Positions 25,510-35,678 are shown, numbered from the stretch's first letter. The stretch: DNA of 64,000 nucleotides from Pullulanibacillus camelliae (GCF_014642655.1 NZ_BMIR01000002.1:113025-177024), one strand, 5' to 3'. Made by a program: numbers and translations. Notes: a model not told the origin generated them from the sequence alone.

Positions 25510-26673
25510 ATGAGCTTTGGGAAATTTTTAAAGAATCAGGGCGTGATTGCAGCGTTGTTCATGGCGATTTTTTACCAGATTATTTTTATGGTGATTTATC
25601 TTCCAGGTTATAGCGCAGTACCGAAAAATATTGATGAGTTGCATGTAGCAATTGTCAATGATGACGATAATTATGGAAAAGCATTAGCCAAGCAGTTAAA
25701 AGAATCCCTGCCGTTTAAAGAGATTGACACAGATCAAACGTTAAAAGAAAGTAAAGATTTATTGGAAGAGCGAAAAATAAGTATGGTGATTCATATCCCC
25801 AGTGATTTTAGTGCAAACTTGCAGAGCTCAGAAAATAAACAACCGAACATCGATTATTATGTGAATGGCTCAAATCCAACGATGATCACGAGTACGTTAA
25901 CAAGTATCACTAACCAAATTGATACAAAGATCAGTGGGCAATTCTCTTTAAATAAAGCTAAAGGTATTTTAATGAATCTCAATGTGCCTGAAAAACAAGC
26001 GGATCAGCTGGCGGCATCGATTCAAAATAGTTTTGATTCAAAGACGGTAACCATTAATAAAATGCCAGATGGTATGCACAATCAAATGGCACCAATGTTT
26101 TTAACCTTAGTTTCCTATGTCGGGGCCATGATTGCTTCTCTTACCTTATCTGGAGTGTATAGAGGTGTAAAGAATGTCATAGGTAAATGGAGAGCCTTTT
26201 TTTATCATCAAGCAGTAGCCGTTTTGATTGCTGTTGTCGCACCATTAATTGGGATTTCTATTCTTTATTTGATCCATGGGTATGGTGGCGGAACCTTTAT
26301 ACAATTATGGTTACATCATGCGTTAGAGTTACTAGTCGCACTAGAATTTACCTCTGTCTTTTGCCTGTTATTTGGACAATTGGGCATGATCATTAATCTG
26401 CCAATCATGCTGATTCAAGTCATTGCAAATGGTGCTGTCTTGCCGCGTGAAATGATGTATCTTCCATATAAAATTGCAAGCTATATTTCACCAATGTACT
26501 ACAGTGTGCAATCAGATTATAGCCTGCTCTTTGGCGGTGGACGCTTAGCGAATTATGAATGGCACCTTGTATTAATTGGGGCTGTAGTTCTCACTCTTAA
26601 TGTGCTTGTAGTGGCAGTCGTTCACCGCAAGTCAAAAGAAGTTTCTATTGAAAAGGTGCCATCCGAGTCGTAA
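25510..26673 (+). CDS. ABC-2/YhgE-Pip-like membrane protein (DUF3533 type)
   Basis: A 387-residue protein with one N-terminal membrane helix (about 12-34), a large extracytoplasmic domain (about 35-195) and five or six C-terminal helices (about 198-370). This is the topology of YhgE/Pip and ABC-2 type permease-like proteins. No ATPase is adjacent. Related proteins are linked to export or phage adsorption; the role here is unknown. The ATG at 25510 is preceded by GGGTGATAAG. A PadR gene follows after 44 bases. Confidence 0.8.
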   Translation: MSFGKFLKNQGVIAALFMAIFYQIIFMVIYLPGYSAVPKNIDELHVAIVNDDDNYGKALAKQLKESLPFKEIDTDQTLKESKDLLEERKISMVIHIPSDFSANLQSSENKQPNIDYYVNGSNPTMITSTLTSITNQIDTKISGQFSLNKAKGILMNLNVPEKQADQLAASIQNSFDSKTVTINKMPDGMHNQMAPMFLTLVSYVGAMIASLTLSGVYRGVKNVIGKWRAFFYHQAVAVLIAVVAPLIGISILYLIHGYGGGTFIQLWLHHALELLVALEFTSVFCLLFGQLGMIINLPIMLIQVIANGAVLPREMMYLPYKIASYISPMYYSVQSDYSLLFGGGRLANYEWHLVLIGAVVLTLNVLVVAVVHRKSKEVSIEKVPSES

Positions 26674-26723
26674 TTTTGTTATGATACTGATGTGAGGGCT
26701 GTTTTATAGGAGGCGTTTTGAGA

Positions 26724-27263
26724 GTGTCCATTCGTTTATATATATTAGGTACGTTGGCCAAAGGCAATGACTATCCATATATGATAAAGAAGAGATTGGT
26801 GGAGTCCCTACCTGATATCAGTTCCCTTTCAATTAGTGACGGAAAGTTCTATTATAATTTCGAAGCCCTTCAAAAGAAAGGTTACATTGAAACAGCGGAA
26901 GTTGTTCATACAGAAAAGCGACCTGATAAAACATTATATTCAATAACGCAAGAGGGAAGGCTAGCTTTAGAAGACGATATCTATAATAGCTTTAAAAAAT
27001 TTACCACCATCAAAGACCTATATATATCTATATATTTGTTAGATTTTGTAGACACAAATAAGGTGGCTGTCTTTTTTGAAGAAACAATCAAGCAAGAAAA
27101 AAAACGCAGGCAAACTTTTGAAGCGATGAAGAGGCAATCTGAAGCAGCAGGTGAAAAGTTGAGTAAGTCTGTTGCGTTTATTACTGATCATTCATTTAAA
27201 ACGATGGATTTTAATATTGAATGGATGGAAAAGCTTCTTGAGTTAATTAAGAATTATGAATGA
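26724..27263 (+). CDS. PadR family transcriptional regulator
   Basis: About 180 residues. The N-terminal winged helix (RLYILGTLAKGNDYPYMIKK, then SDGKFYYNFEALQKKGYIE) is typical of PadR and the C-terminal half is an alpha-helical dimerisation region (about 85-180). The start is GTG 26724 (AGGAGG 10 bases upstream) or TTG 26718 (4 bases); GTG gives the more usual N-terminus. PadR proteins repress drug- or stress-related transporters, so it probably represses its own operon at the palindrome 25463-25476. Confidence 0.85.
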   Translation: MSIRLYILGTLAKGNDYPYMIKKRLVESLPDISSLSISDGKFYYNFEALQKKGYIETAEVVHTEKRPDKTLYSITQEGRLALEDDIYNSFKKFTTIKDLYISIYLLDFVDTNKVAVFFEETIKQEKKRRQTFEAMKRQSEAAGEKLSKSVAFITDHSFKTMDFNIEWMEKLLELIKNYE

Positions 27264-27273
27264 CGGGATAGAT

Positions 27274-27308
27274 AAAAGCTGTGGGAAGTGTTATTTCCCA
27301 CAGCTTTT
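27274..27308 (+). terminator. Rho-independent terminator of the PadR operon
   Basis: AAAAGCTGTGGGAA pairs with TTCCCACAGCTTTT around about 7 bases, a long perfect stem with a U-run 10 bases after the stop. Confidence 0.85.
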
Positions 27309-27888
27309 GATTTGACTAAAGAAGGGATGACTTAATTGGGTTCCTTTGTTTTATATATAACTGCTAAAGGAATATGGATAAGGGTAATTTTTGCCCATTT
27401 AATTCTTGTAAACGATATTTAAATCCACCTTGAAATTAGATAGAATAAGGTAGAGTCCATAAGGCTTAACAGATAGCTGGCTACTTTAATATAGGGACAT
27501 ATGGAGACTTTGAACGAAAACAAACACCTTTCACTTTTATATACGTTGTCCACTTCTTGTGTCAACGCGTTGAAGCAAATCTCAATTTGAACATCTAAAA
27601 TTAATCGAGTGTTGACGCTTGAATTTCATCACAATGGATAAATTTATACATAAAGGCTGCTTAAGATTCATGGATTGGGCAAGAGCTGCCAATCAACCTA
27701 AAATGCAGCTGGGTATTCATCATCTCCTTTCACTAGAGAATAATCTGTTATAACATTGCGAGAGCTTGATTGACAAAGGGATCAATGAGTCAGTTAAGGG
27801 AAGCAAAAACAAATGAATAAACATATTGCTTTGCCAGTCAAAGCTTTAAGGTTAATAGACACATGCATAATTGAAAAGGAGCAATAGG
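27309..27888. other. Gene-free stretch before the restriction-modification locus
   Basis: 580 bases with no frame I can support. A 28-codon frame near 27671 (MDWARAANQPKMQ) has no ribosome site. No direct repeats, attachment site or tRNA gene that could mark an island border is seen. Confidence 0.5.
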
Positions 27889-29787
27889 ATGGTTAATAAA
27901 TTGAAGGGTGAATCATTGGATATCACTAAGCAAAATATCGAGAGACTAAAGAAACTCTTTCCTGAAGTTTTAACAGATGGAGATAAGATAGATTTTGACC
28001 TGCTGAAAACAGTATTGGGTCAAGAGGTAGAGGAGAGCAATGAACGCTATCAATTCACGTGGCATGGTAAAAAAAAGGCCATATTAGGTGCACAAAAACC
28101 TTCCAAAGGCACATTACGACCAGTCCCGGAAAAAAGTAAAAACTTTGATACAACAGAGAACCTGTACATTGAAGGCGATAATTTAGAAGTATTAAAGCTG
28201 CTGCAGAAATCCTATAATGGCAAGATTAAGCTAATTTATATTGATCCTCCATATAATACAGGCAAAGACTTTGTCTATAAAGATAATTTCACAGATGGTG
28301 TGCAAAGCTATTTAGAACAAACAGGGCAAGTTGATTTACAAGGAAATCGACTTTCGACCAATACCGAGAGTAATGGGAGATTTCATACTGATTGGTTAAA
28401 CATGATGTACCCTCGTTTAAAGTTAGCACGTCATTTACTTACCGATGATGGGGTTATTTTTATCAGCATCGATGATAGTGAACAAGAAAAGTTAAAAATG
28501 ATATGTAATGAAGTATTTGGAGAACATAATTTTCTTGCTCAAGTCATTTGGGAAAGGGCATATTCTCCCGTTAACTTAAAAAAGAACTTTTCTGAAAGCC
28601 ACGATTTTATTTTAGTCTATGGGAAAAACACAAATGGCCTCGTATCAAATGGCTTAAAAAGAACAGAGGCGGCTAATGACAGATATGCCAATCCAGACAA
28701 TGATCCAAGAGGCTTGTGGAAGTCCTCCGATTTATCCGTTGGGCCGGCCATAGAGAAAAACATTTATGAGATTATGACACCAAGTGGTAGAAAGGTTATG
28801 CCTCCCAATGGATATAGCTGGCGATTAAGCAAGGATAAATTTGCAGAGTATGTTGAAGATAACCGGATATGGTTCGGTCCCGAGGGAAATAATGTTCCGT
28901 CTATAAAGAGATTCTTATCAGAAGTAAAAGATACCATTACCCCTATGACGATATGGAAATATCAAGATGTAGGACATTCACAAAATGCAAGTCAAAGTTT
29001 AAAGAAATTATTTGATGGTAAGGCGTATTTTACTTATCCCAAGCCTATCGAACTGATTAAAAGGATCATTGAACTCTACTCTAACCCAGATTCAATCATT
29101 CTAGATTTCTTTTCTGGGTCAGCGACAACCGCTCATGCGACGATGCAGTTAAATGCCGAGGACGGTGGTCAGCGTCGGTTCATCATGGTTCAATTACCAG
29201 AAGGATTGGAGGAGCGTTCAGAAGCGTATAAAGATGGCTATCGAACGCTTTGCGATATTGGTGTGGAACGGATTCACCGCGCGGGTGAGCAGATTAGACA
29301 AACGTTCATTGAAAATCAGGCAGGACTTCTGTCAGAGCCAATCGATCCTGACAGTTTGGATATTGGCTTTAAAGTATTAAAACTTGATACATCGAATATT
29401 CGTGAATGGAATGCGACTTTTGAGACGATCGAAGAAGAATTAGATTTATTTGCAACACCCTTTATTGAAGGACGTTCAGAATTAGATATCGTTTATGAGA
29501 TTATGCTAAAACATGGTCTAGCGTTAACATCTGTAATTGAAACCTTTAAAGTAAATAAACATCGTGTGTATGATATCGCTTGTGGTCATCTCTTTATTTG
29601 TCTGGCGGATAATATCGATACCCATATTGTCGAAGCGATTATTGCCAAACGTGATGAATATGGGATGGAAACAAGCAGTGTGGTACTTAGCGATGCGGGA
29701 TTTAATGGGAATGATTCAGAAAAATTGAATTGTATTGAACGGTTAAAGGATGCGGGGTATCCGGAAGATAACGTGTTGACGATTTAG
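27889..29787 (+). CDS. mod: Type III restriction-modification methyltransferase (Mod)
   Basis: A 632-residue DNA adenine-N6 methyltransferase of the beta class: the catalytic motif DPPYNTG (119-125) precedes the AdoMet motif DFFSGSATT (406-414), with a target recognition region between them (about 220-390). It defines the recognition sequence for both methylation and cleavage. ATG 27889 is chosen (AAGGAG 8 bases upstream) over a TTG at 27871. No simple-sequence tract that would allow phase variation is seen in the gene. The Res gene starts 11 bases after the stop. Confidence 0.93.
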   Translation: MVNKLKGESLDITKQNIERLKKLFPEVLTDGDKIDFDLLKTVLGQEVEESNERYQFTWHGKKKAILGAQKPSKGTLRPVPEKSKNFDTTENLYIEGDNLEVLKLLQKSYNGKIKLIYIDPPYNTGKDFVYKDNFTDGVQSYLEQTGQVDLQGNRLSTNTESNGRFHTDWLNMMYPRLKLARHLLTDDGVIFISIDDSEQEKLKMICNEVFGEHNFLAQVIWERAYSPVNLKKNFSESHDFILVYGKNTNGLVSNGLKRTEAANDRYANPDNDPRGLWKSSDLSVGPAIEKNIYEIMTPSGRKVMPPNGYSWRLSKDKFAEYVEDNRIWFGPEGNNVPSIKRFLSEVKDTITPMTIWKYQDVGHSQNASQSLKKLFDGKAYFTYPKPIELIKRIIELYSNPDSIILDFFSGSATTAHATMQLNAEDGGQRRFIMVQLPEGLEERSEAYKDGYRTLCDIGVERIHRAGEQIRQTFIENQAGLLSEPIDPDSLDIGFKVLKLDTSNIREWNATFETIEEELDLFATPFIEGRSELDIVYEIMLKHGLALTSVIETFKVNKHRVYDIACGHLFICLADNIDTHIVEAIIAKRDEYGMETSSVVLSDAGFNGNDSEKLNCIERLKDAGYPEDNVLTI

Positions 29788-29798
29788 AGGTGAGCAAT

Positions 29799-32774
29799 AT
29801 GAACATTCAATTCAAAGAGCTAGATTATCAAGATGCGGCGATACAATCTATTATTCAAGCGTTTGATGGTCAACATGTACGTCAATCCGAATTCACCATT
29901 ATGGATCAAGCGCAAGTGGGTCAAGGGAAATTATTTGGTGATAAGGGAATAGGCAATAAAATTGATTTATCGGCCAGCAAGCTATTGCAAAATGTACAGC
30001 AAATTCAAATTGGACAAGGGATTCCCATTTCAGAATCACTGTCGACCCCATTTCCACAATTTAATATAGAAATGGAAACAGGAACAGGGAAAACATTTGT
30101 CTATTTAAAATCAATTCTTGAATTAAGTAGAAAATATGGGTTTACAAAGTTTATTATCATCGTTCCTTCTGTTGCCATTAAAGAAGGGGTTATGAAATCG
30201 ATTAGTATCACAAAGGAGTATTTTAAAACGCAAATGCAGGGGATTGTTTATCGCGCCTTCATGTACGATAGTAAAAATTTAAATCGTGTTCAAGGTTTTG
30301 CGACGAATGAGGATATCGAAATCATGATTATCAATATCCAGTCATTTAATAGCAATGACAATCTATTTAATCGAACAGATATGGACGCACTTTACGGCTT
30401 ATCTCCTAAGGAATTAGTGAGGGAAACCCATCCCATTGTCATCATTGATGAACCACAAAGTGTGGATAACACGGAGAATGCTCAACAGGCTATTGCGGCA
30501 TTAAATCCATCCATCGTTTTCCGATTTTCAGCAACACATAAAAATAAAAGCTACCCGCTCCTTTATAAGCTCGGCCCTGTAGAAGCCTATCGACAAAAGC
30601 TCGTGAAACAAGTAGAAGTGGCTGGAATTAAGCCAGCCATTGATGGCAACAAAGCTTATATGAAGCTAATCGCGATCAAGGCGACGAAAAAAACAATGAC
30701 AGCCATCGTTGAAATGTATGTAAAAAACAAGACCTCTATTGAGAAAAAAGAAATCAAGCTAAAAAAAGATGACGATGTTTATCTTAAATCAAAGCGGATT
30801 GCAGCCTATGAACACGTTGGGTTTGTAAAGGATATCTCAGCTGAGCCAGGACAAGAGTATATTGAGTTTTCAGGAGAGCCCTCCATTATTCGCCTAAGTC
30901 AGGCGCTTGAAGATGATTTACAGCTGAAGCGGGCTCAAATTCGTAAAACTATTGAGGCGCATTTAAATAAGGAATTAAAACTCAATCCATTAGGAATCAA
31001 AGTACTGAGTTTATTTTTTATTGATAATGTCATCAACTATCGGCAATACGATGACAAGAATCAGCGGATTCGGGGGCCTTATGCAAAAATCTTTGAGGAA
31101 GAGTACGAAGCGATCATCAGTTCCGAGAAATACAAAGCTTTGCGCGATCGCCATGTTCCTGTATCTGAAGTGCACGATGGCTATTTCTCTGTCGATGGAA
31201 AAGGAAAAATCAAAAATACGAATGGCATGGGTCAATCAGATGAAAGCACATACCATATTATCATGAAAGATAAAGAGGATTTGCTGACCTTCTATGATGA
31301 AGCAAAAGGAAATGTGAAAAAAGCACATAAATTGCGTTTTATTTTCTCACATTCAGCCTTAAAAGAGGGATGGGATAACCCAAATGTCTTTCAAATTTGT
31401 ACCTTAATTGAAACAAAAGATATTATTACAAAACGGCAAAAAATAGGACGCGGATTAAGAATTGCTGTCAACCAAGAGGGAGAGCGTGTTCCAGGCTTTG
31501 AGGTCAATACACTTACAATTATGGCCAATGAAAGCTACGAGGAATTTGCCTCAGGGCTACAGAAAGAATATGAAGAGGAAGGCATTGAATTTGGCGTATT
31601 TCTAGACGATATTTTTAGTTCACTCGTGATTGCTGTTGATCCTGAAACCGGCTATAAAACTCCACTTGGTCAGCAAAAATCCAAGGAGTTAGTGCGTTAT
31701 TTAAAAGAGCAGCACTATTTGGATGCCGAAAACAAAGGCACGGAAATATTGGCAAAAGCAATTAAAGCAAACACCTTTGCCATCCCAGAAAGCTTTAAAA
31801 GCATGGCAAAAGATATGAAAGAAAAAATAATCGCTGCGATTCAAGGCAAATTCAATGTTGATAAAATCGACATTAAGGATCGCAATAATAAAGTCTCTGT
31901 AAAATTAAATAAAGAAGCATTGGCGACTCCATTTTTAGAGCTTTGGGAGCGAATAAAATATAAAACAAGCTATTGTATTCAGTTGGATTCAGAGGCGTTT
32001 ATAGAACAAGCAGCCCATAAATTATCGGAAGAACTTGAAGTCCGAATCGCTAAGCTTGAGTATGAAAGACATCGATTAGAAACGACAGGTATGGGAATAG
32101 AAACAGTGAAGAAGGAGCAAACCACTTTTTCAGTATCCGCAGCACAGTATGAAAAGGCGCCAGATCTCTTAACTTATTTACAAAATGAAACGAAATTAAC
32201 ACGTCAAACGCTCATTGCCATATTAAAACGAAGTGATACCTTACGTGATTTTAAACGAAACCCGCAAACATATATGATGGAAACAGCACGCCTTCTCAAT
32301 TCTGCTAAACGGTTGGCCCTAGTAGATGGCATTCAGTACAAAAAATTAGCAAATGGGGAAGTTTATGAGCAATCCCTATTCTTGCAAGAGGATATAGAAA
32401 GTTATAAAGATTATATTGTCCCCGTTCATGACAAGCGTTCACCCTATGACCATGTGATTGTCGATTCCACTGTGGAACGTGAATTTGCTCAGGCATGTGA
32501 GCACGATCAAAATGTTAGCTTTTACATTAAACTGCCGGCAGGATTCAAAATTAAAACTCCATTGGGAAACTACAATCCCGACTGGGCCCTTTCATTGCAG
32601 CAAGAAGGACAAGATAAGCTATACTTCATTGTCGAAACAAAAGGAAGTATAGCAACAGAAGATTTACGCCCGACAGAACTAGCAAAAATCCGCTGTGGAG
32701 AAAAACATTTTGCAGCCATTAATACAGGAATCACATTCAGGCGAGCTCCGGATCAGCAGGCGATATATTTTTAA
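29799..32774 (+). CDS. res: Type III restriction enzyme (Res) helicase-nuclease
   Basis: A 991-residue subunit. An SF2 translocase has Walker A METGTGKT (92-99) and DEPQ (217-220) in place of DEAH, and a conserved KRQKIGRGLR motif VI. A C-terminal PD-(D/E)XK nuclease has D928 (NPDW), E946 and K948 (VETKG). Together with Mod it cleaves DNA with unmodified head-to-head sites. ATG 29799 is chosen over GTG 29790 by spacing from AGAGGTGA. Full length and intact. RecQ begins 40 bases after the stop. Confidence 0.93.
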   Translation: MNIQFKELDYQDAAIQSIIQAFDGQHVRQSEFTIMDQAQVGQGKLFGDKGIGNKIDLSASKLLQNVQQIQIGQGIPISESLSTPFPQFNIEMETGTGKTFVYLKSILELSRKYGFTKFIIIVPSVAIKEGVMKSISITKEYFKTQMQGIVYRAFMYDSKNLNRVQGFATNEDIEIMIINIQSFNSNDNLFNRTDMDALYGLSPKELVRETHPIVIIDEPQSVDNTENAQQAIAALNPSIVFRFSATHKNKSYPLLYKLGPVEAYRQKLVKQVEVAGIKPAIDGNKAYMKLIAIKATKKTMTAIVEMYVKNKTSIEKKEIKLKKDDDVYLKSKRIAAYEHVGFVKDISAEPGQEYIEFSGEPSIIRLSQALEDDLQLKRAQIRKTIEAHLNKELKLNPLGIKVLSLFFIDNVINYRQYDDKNQRIRGPYAKIFEEEYEAIISSEKYKALRDRHVPVSEVHDGYFSVDGKGKIKNTNGMGQSDESTYHIIMKDKEDLLTFYDEAKGNVKKAHKLRFIFSHSALKEGWDNPNVFQICTLIETKDIITKRQKIGRGLRIAVNQEGERVPGFEVNTLTIMANESYEEFASGLQKEYEEEGIEFGVFLDDIFSSLVIAVDPETGYKTPLGQQKSKELVRYLKEQHYLDAENKGTEILAKAIKANTFAIPESFKSMAKDMKEKIIAAIQGKFNVDKIDIKDRNNKVSVKLNKEALATPFLELWERIKYKTSYCIQLDSEAFIEQAAHKLSEELEVRIAKLEYERHRLETTGMGIETVKKEQTTFSVSAAQYEKAPDLLTYLQNETKLTRQTLIAILKRSDTLRDFKRNPQTYMMETARLLNSAKRLALVDGIQYKKLANGEVYEQSLFLQEDIESYKDYIVPVHDKRSPYDHVIVDSTVEREFAQACEHDQNVSFYIKLPAGFKIKTPLGNYNPDWALSLQQEGQDKLYFIVETKGSIATEDLRPTELAKIRCGEKHFAAINTGITFRRAPDQQAIYF

Positions 32775-32814
32775 GCTTTCGGGCGGTGACAGGCACCGAG
32801 AAAGGAGGGCTATC

Positions 32815-34959
32815 ATGCTTAACGAGGCCAGAGCGCTTCTAAAGAAGACATTTGGCTATGAGGATTTCCGTAAAGGACAAAAGATTATTATTGAAAGGCT
32901 GCTTGCTCATCAGGATACAGTCGGTATTATGCCGACGGGTGGTGGAAAATCATTATGTTATCAGATTCCCGCTCTGCTTTTTCCAGGAGTAACATTGGTG
33001 ATTTCACCCCTTATCTCTTTGATGAAGGATCAAGTCGATGCATTAGATGAAGCAGGGGTTCCAGCCACTTTTATTAATAGTTCGTTATCCAGTCTAGAGG
33101 TTCAAGAGCGCCTTGATGTTGCGGCGAGGGGCGGTTACAAGATGATTTATATGGCCCCCGAGCGGTTGAATGCGCCTTACTTTATTGAGTGGCTCAATCG
33201 CCTTCCTATTTCACTGGTTGCTATTGATGAAGCTCACTGTATCTCGCAATGGGGGCATGATTTTAGACCAAGCTACCGCTACATAAAACAAATGATTGAT
33301 CAACTAGAGAAGAAGCCTTCTATTGTTGCTTTAACTGCGACTGCAACACCTCAAGTCACTCGAGACATCTGCGAGCGGCTCGCTATCGGAGAATCTTCTG
33401 TGGTTCAAAGTGGCTTTGCACGTGATAATCTCTTTTTTCAAGTCATCAAAGGACAGGATTCTAGAAAATATATCACAAACTATCTTAAAAAGAATGCATC
33501 GGAGTCCGGTATTATCTATGCGGCAACCAGAAAGCTAGTGGAACAGCTTTATCACTTCTTAAAGGAAAAGGGTTTTAAGGTTGGTAAATATCATGCGGGT
33601 TTAAGTGAAGAGCAAAAAATAGCGTACCAAGAAGCCTTTTTGTATGATGAAGTGACCGTTATGATCGCGACGAATGCCTTTGGAATGGGAATTGATAAGT
33701 CCAATGTTCATTTTGTGATTCATTATAATATGCCAAAAAATATTGAAGCCTATTATCAAGAAGCGGGACGCGCTGGGCGTGATGGACAAGAGAGCGAGTG
33801 TATTCTTCTCTACTCCCCCCAGGATACGCAAATTCAGAAATTTTTTATCGATCAATCAGAAACGATGGATCCCGTTCAAAAGAAATTGGAGTATGAAAAG
33901 CTTCAGCAAATGGTGGGATATTGTCATACAGAGGGTTGCCTGCAACAGTATATTCTCGAGTATTTTGGTGATCAAGCATCCAATGCTTGTGGGCACTGTG
34001 GCAATTGCCTAGATGATCGAGAGTCGATGGATATGACTCGTGAGGCCCAAATGGTCCTTTCCTGTGTCAAGCGGATGAAGGAACGGTTTGGCAAATCAAT
34101 GATTGCTCAGGTTTTAACCGGATCCAATAACCAAAAGATTAAGCAAATGCATTTTAATAAACTACCAACCTACGGCATTATGAAAAACTATAATCAAAAA
34201 CAAGCCTCGGAACTCATAGACTTTTTAACAGCTGAAGGGTATTTAAAGCCAACGAGCGGCGCTTATCCTGTATTGATGTTAACCGATCTTGGGGTTAATG
34301 TGCTATTAGGCGAAGCCACTGTCATGAAAAAAGAAGCGGTACAAGCAAGGCAATTTGTTGTGGATAATGAACTGTTTGAAATCTTGAGAGACCTTAGAAA
34401 GCAGCTGTCAGAAAAAGAAAATGTGCCGCCTTATATCATTTTTTCTGATGCAAGCTTGCGAGAGATGAGCTCCAAGCTTCCCCAAACTCTAGAGGCGATG
34501 TTAGAAATCAAAGGTGTCGGCGAACAAAAGCTAGAACGCTATGGACAAGGCTTTTTAGCTGCAATCATGAAATATTGCGAGGAAAACGATGTGAAGGAGC
34601 CGGAGGAAAAAGACCCAACCTCATCCGCTCCACAGAAGCCAATCGCCACAGCGAATGGAAAGTCCTATGAAGTGACCCACGCGCTTTATAAAGAAGGCCA
34701 CTCCCTGCAGGAAATCGCTAATGCACGAGCCATGTCGATCATTACCATTCAAAGTCACCTCGAACAAGCCGGCGAAAATGATCTCGAAGTCGATTGGGAC
34801 AGTTTTATTAATGCTGATTATGAAGAACAAATTATAGAAGTGATTGAACAAATCGGTACAGACAAATTAAAACCATTAAAAGAGGCGCTGCCTGAAGAAG
34901 TGGATTACTTTATGATTAAGGCGGTTATTCAAAAACTGAAACAGAAACAAATTAATTAA
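32815..34959 (+). CDS. recQ: RecQ family DNA helicase
   Basis: A 714-residue 3'-5' DNA helicase. It has Walker A PTGGGKS (40-46), DEAH (138-141), a RecQ C-terminal zinc site with four cysteines (CHTEGC...CGHCGNC, about 365-395), an RQC winged helix, an HRDC domain (about 515-590) and an extra C-terminal helix-turn-helix region of the HTH_40 type (about 615-714). ATG 32815 has AAAGGAGG 6 bases upstream; the longer frame starts inside res. It unwinds stalled forks and recombination intermediates. It directly follows res without a visible terminator, so co-transcription with the type III system is likely. Confidence 0.93.
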   Translation: MLNEARALLKKTFGYEDFRKGQKIIIERLLAHQDTVGIMPTGGGKSLCYQIPALLFPGVTLVISPLISLMKDQVDALDEAGVPATFINSSLSSLEVQERLDVAARGGYKMIYMAPERLNAPYFIEWLNRLPISLVAIDEAHCISQWGHDFRPSYRYIKQMIDQLEKKPSIVALTATATPQVTRDICERLAIGESSVVQSGFARDNLFFQVIKGQDSRKYITNYLKKNASESGIIYAATRKLVEQLYHFLKEKGFKVGKYHAGLSEEQKIAYQEAFLYDEVTVMIATNAFGMGIDKSNVHFVIHYNMPKNIEAYYQEAGRAGRDGQESECILLYSPQDTQIQKFFIDQSETMDPVQKKLEYEKLQQMVGYCHTEGCLQQYILEYFGDQASNACGHCGNCLDDRESMDMTREAQMVLSCVKRMKERFGKSMIAQVLTGSNNQKIKQMHFNKLPTYGIMKNYNQKQASELIDFLTAEGYLKPTSGAYPVLMLTDLGVNVLLGEATVMKKEAVQARQFVVDNELFEILRDLRKQLSEKENVPPYIIFSDASLREMSSKLPQTLEAMLEIKGVGEQKLERYGQGFLAAIMKYCEENDVKEPEEKDPTSSAPQKPIATANGKSYEVTHALYKEGHSLQEIANARAMSIITIQSHLEQAGENDLEVDWDSFINADYEEQIIEVIEQIGTDKLKPLKEALPEEVDYFMIKAVIQKLKQKQIN

Positions 34960-34970
34960 GTAAAAAAAGG

Positions 34971-35020
34971 ACACCCAAGATTGTACAGAAAAAAGTACGA
35001 CTTGGGGTGTTTTATTTTAT
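34971..35020 (+). terminator. Terminator after recQ
   Basis: ACACCCAAG pairs with CTTGGGGTGT, with an inner GTAC/GTAC stem, followed by TTTATTTTAT. It closes the mod-res-recQ unit. Confidence 0.75.
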
Positions 35021-35180
35021 ACTATCAGAATGTATAATTTCGCTGACGCTCTCAAAGGAAGAGAGTATAAGTGTCACTTTGGCTTACGCCATCTAAGGCT
35101 TGCGGGCACCCTAAGTGTGTGATTGGCAAAAATCACATCAGGAGTACCAGCGAAGTGGTGCAAGCCAAGTTTTCTAAAAA
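35021..35180. repeat. Interspersed repeat A, copy 1
   Basis: A 160-base element starting ACTATCAGAA and ending GCAAGCCAAGTTTTCTAA. Shared blocks with 37266-37427 and 61011-61171 are TTCGCTGACGCTC, AAGTGTGTGAT, CATCAGGAGTACCAGCGAAG and TGGTGCAAGCCAAG. Any reading frame across it is spurious. It is fused to repeat B copy 1. Confidence 0.85.
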
Positions 35181-35493
35181 GATCAGAAGGTATAAAATTT
35201 CTGATCATAAGGACGGTGCGGATTTCCGCTCCAGGCCGCTCACTTTCCGCGGGGGAGTGGTAAGCCTCCTTGCGCTGCGTAACTGCTAAGGTCTTACCGA
35301 TCTCCCCACTTCCCGCAGGACTCTAGTCTCCGCATCATGAGTCAGCGGCGTCCGAGGAACACACGATTTTAGCGTGTTCCTCGGGCGCCTTGCGCTCCCG
35401 TCCACTTGATCAGGCAATGAAGTCTCTTTCATATTGGATGATGCTCTATACTAAGGACAAGGACCGGGCATGCTTTTCGCCCGGTTTTTCTTA
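35181..35493. repeat. Interspersed repeat B, copy 1
   Basis: Begins with a hairpin (GATCAGAA...TTTCTGATC) and ends with a terminator (ACCGGGC...GCCCGGTTTTTC). Inside, CCGAGGAACAC pairs perfectly with GTGTTCCTCGG (about 35353-35387). It is nearly identical to 54954-55263. Bases 35494-35678 carry the promoter region of the next gene. Confidence 0.85.
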
Positions 35494-35678
35494 ATGAAGT
35501 AGTAGCGTTTAACAAAGGGGCAATAAGGATTTGCGGTAACATCATTTAAAAATATAGTTATAACATGTGAATAGGGCAATGGTCATATTGTCCTATTTTT
35601 CACTTGTTTATTTTGAAATATTTGGTATAATTTAAATTGAGTATTCAGAATTATTTTAGAAAAAAGGAGGAGAATGCG

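Noticed and set aside
27889-29787. Possible phase-variable type III mod gene
   Set aside because: No tandem simple-sequence repeats were seen in or just upstream of the gene.
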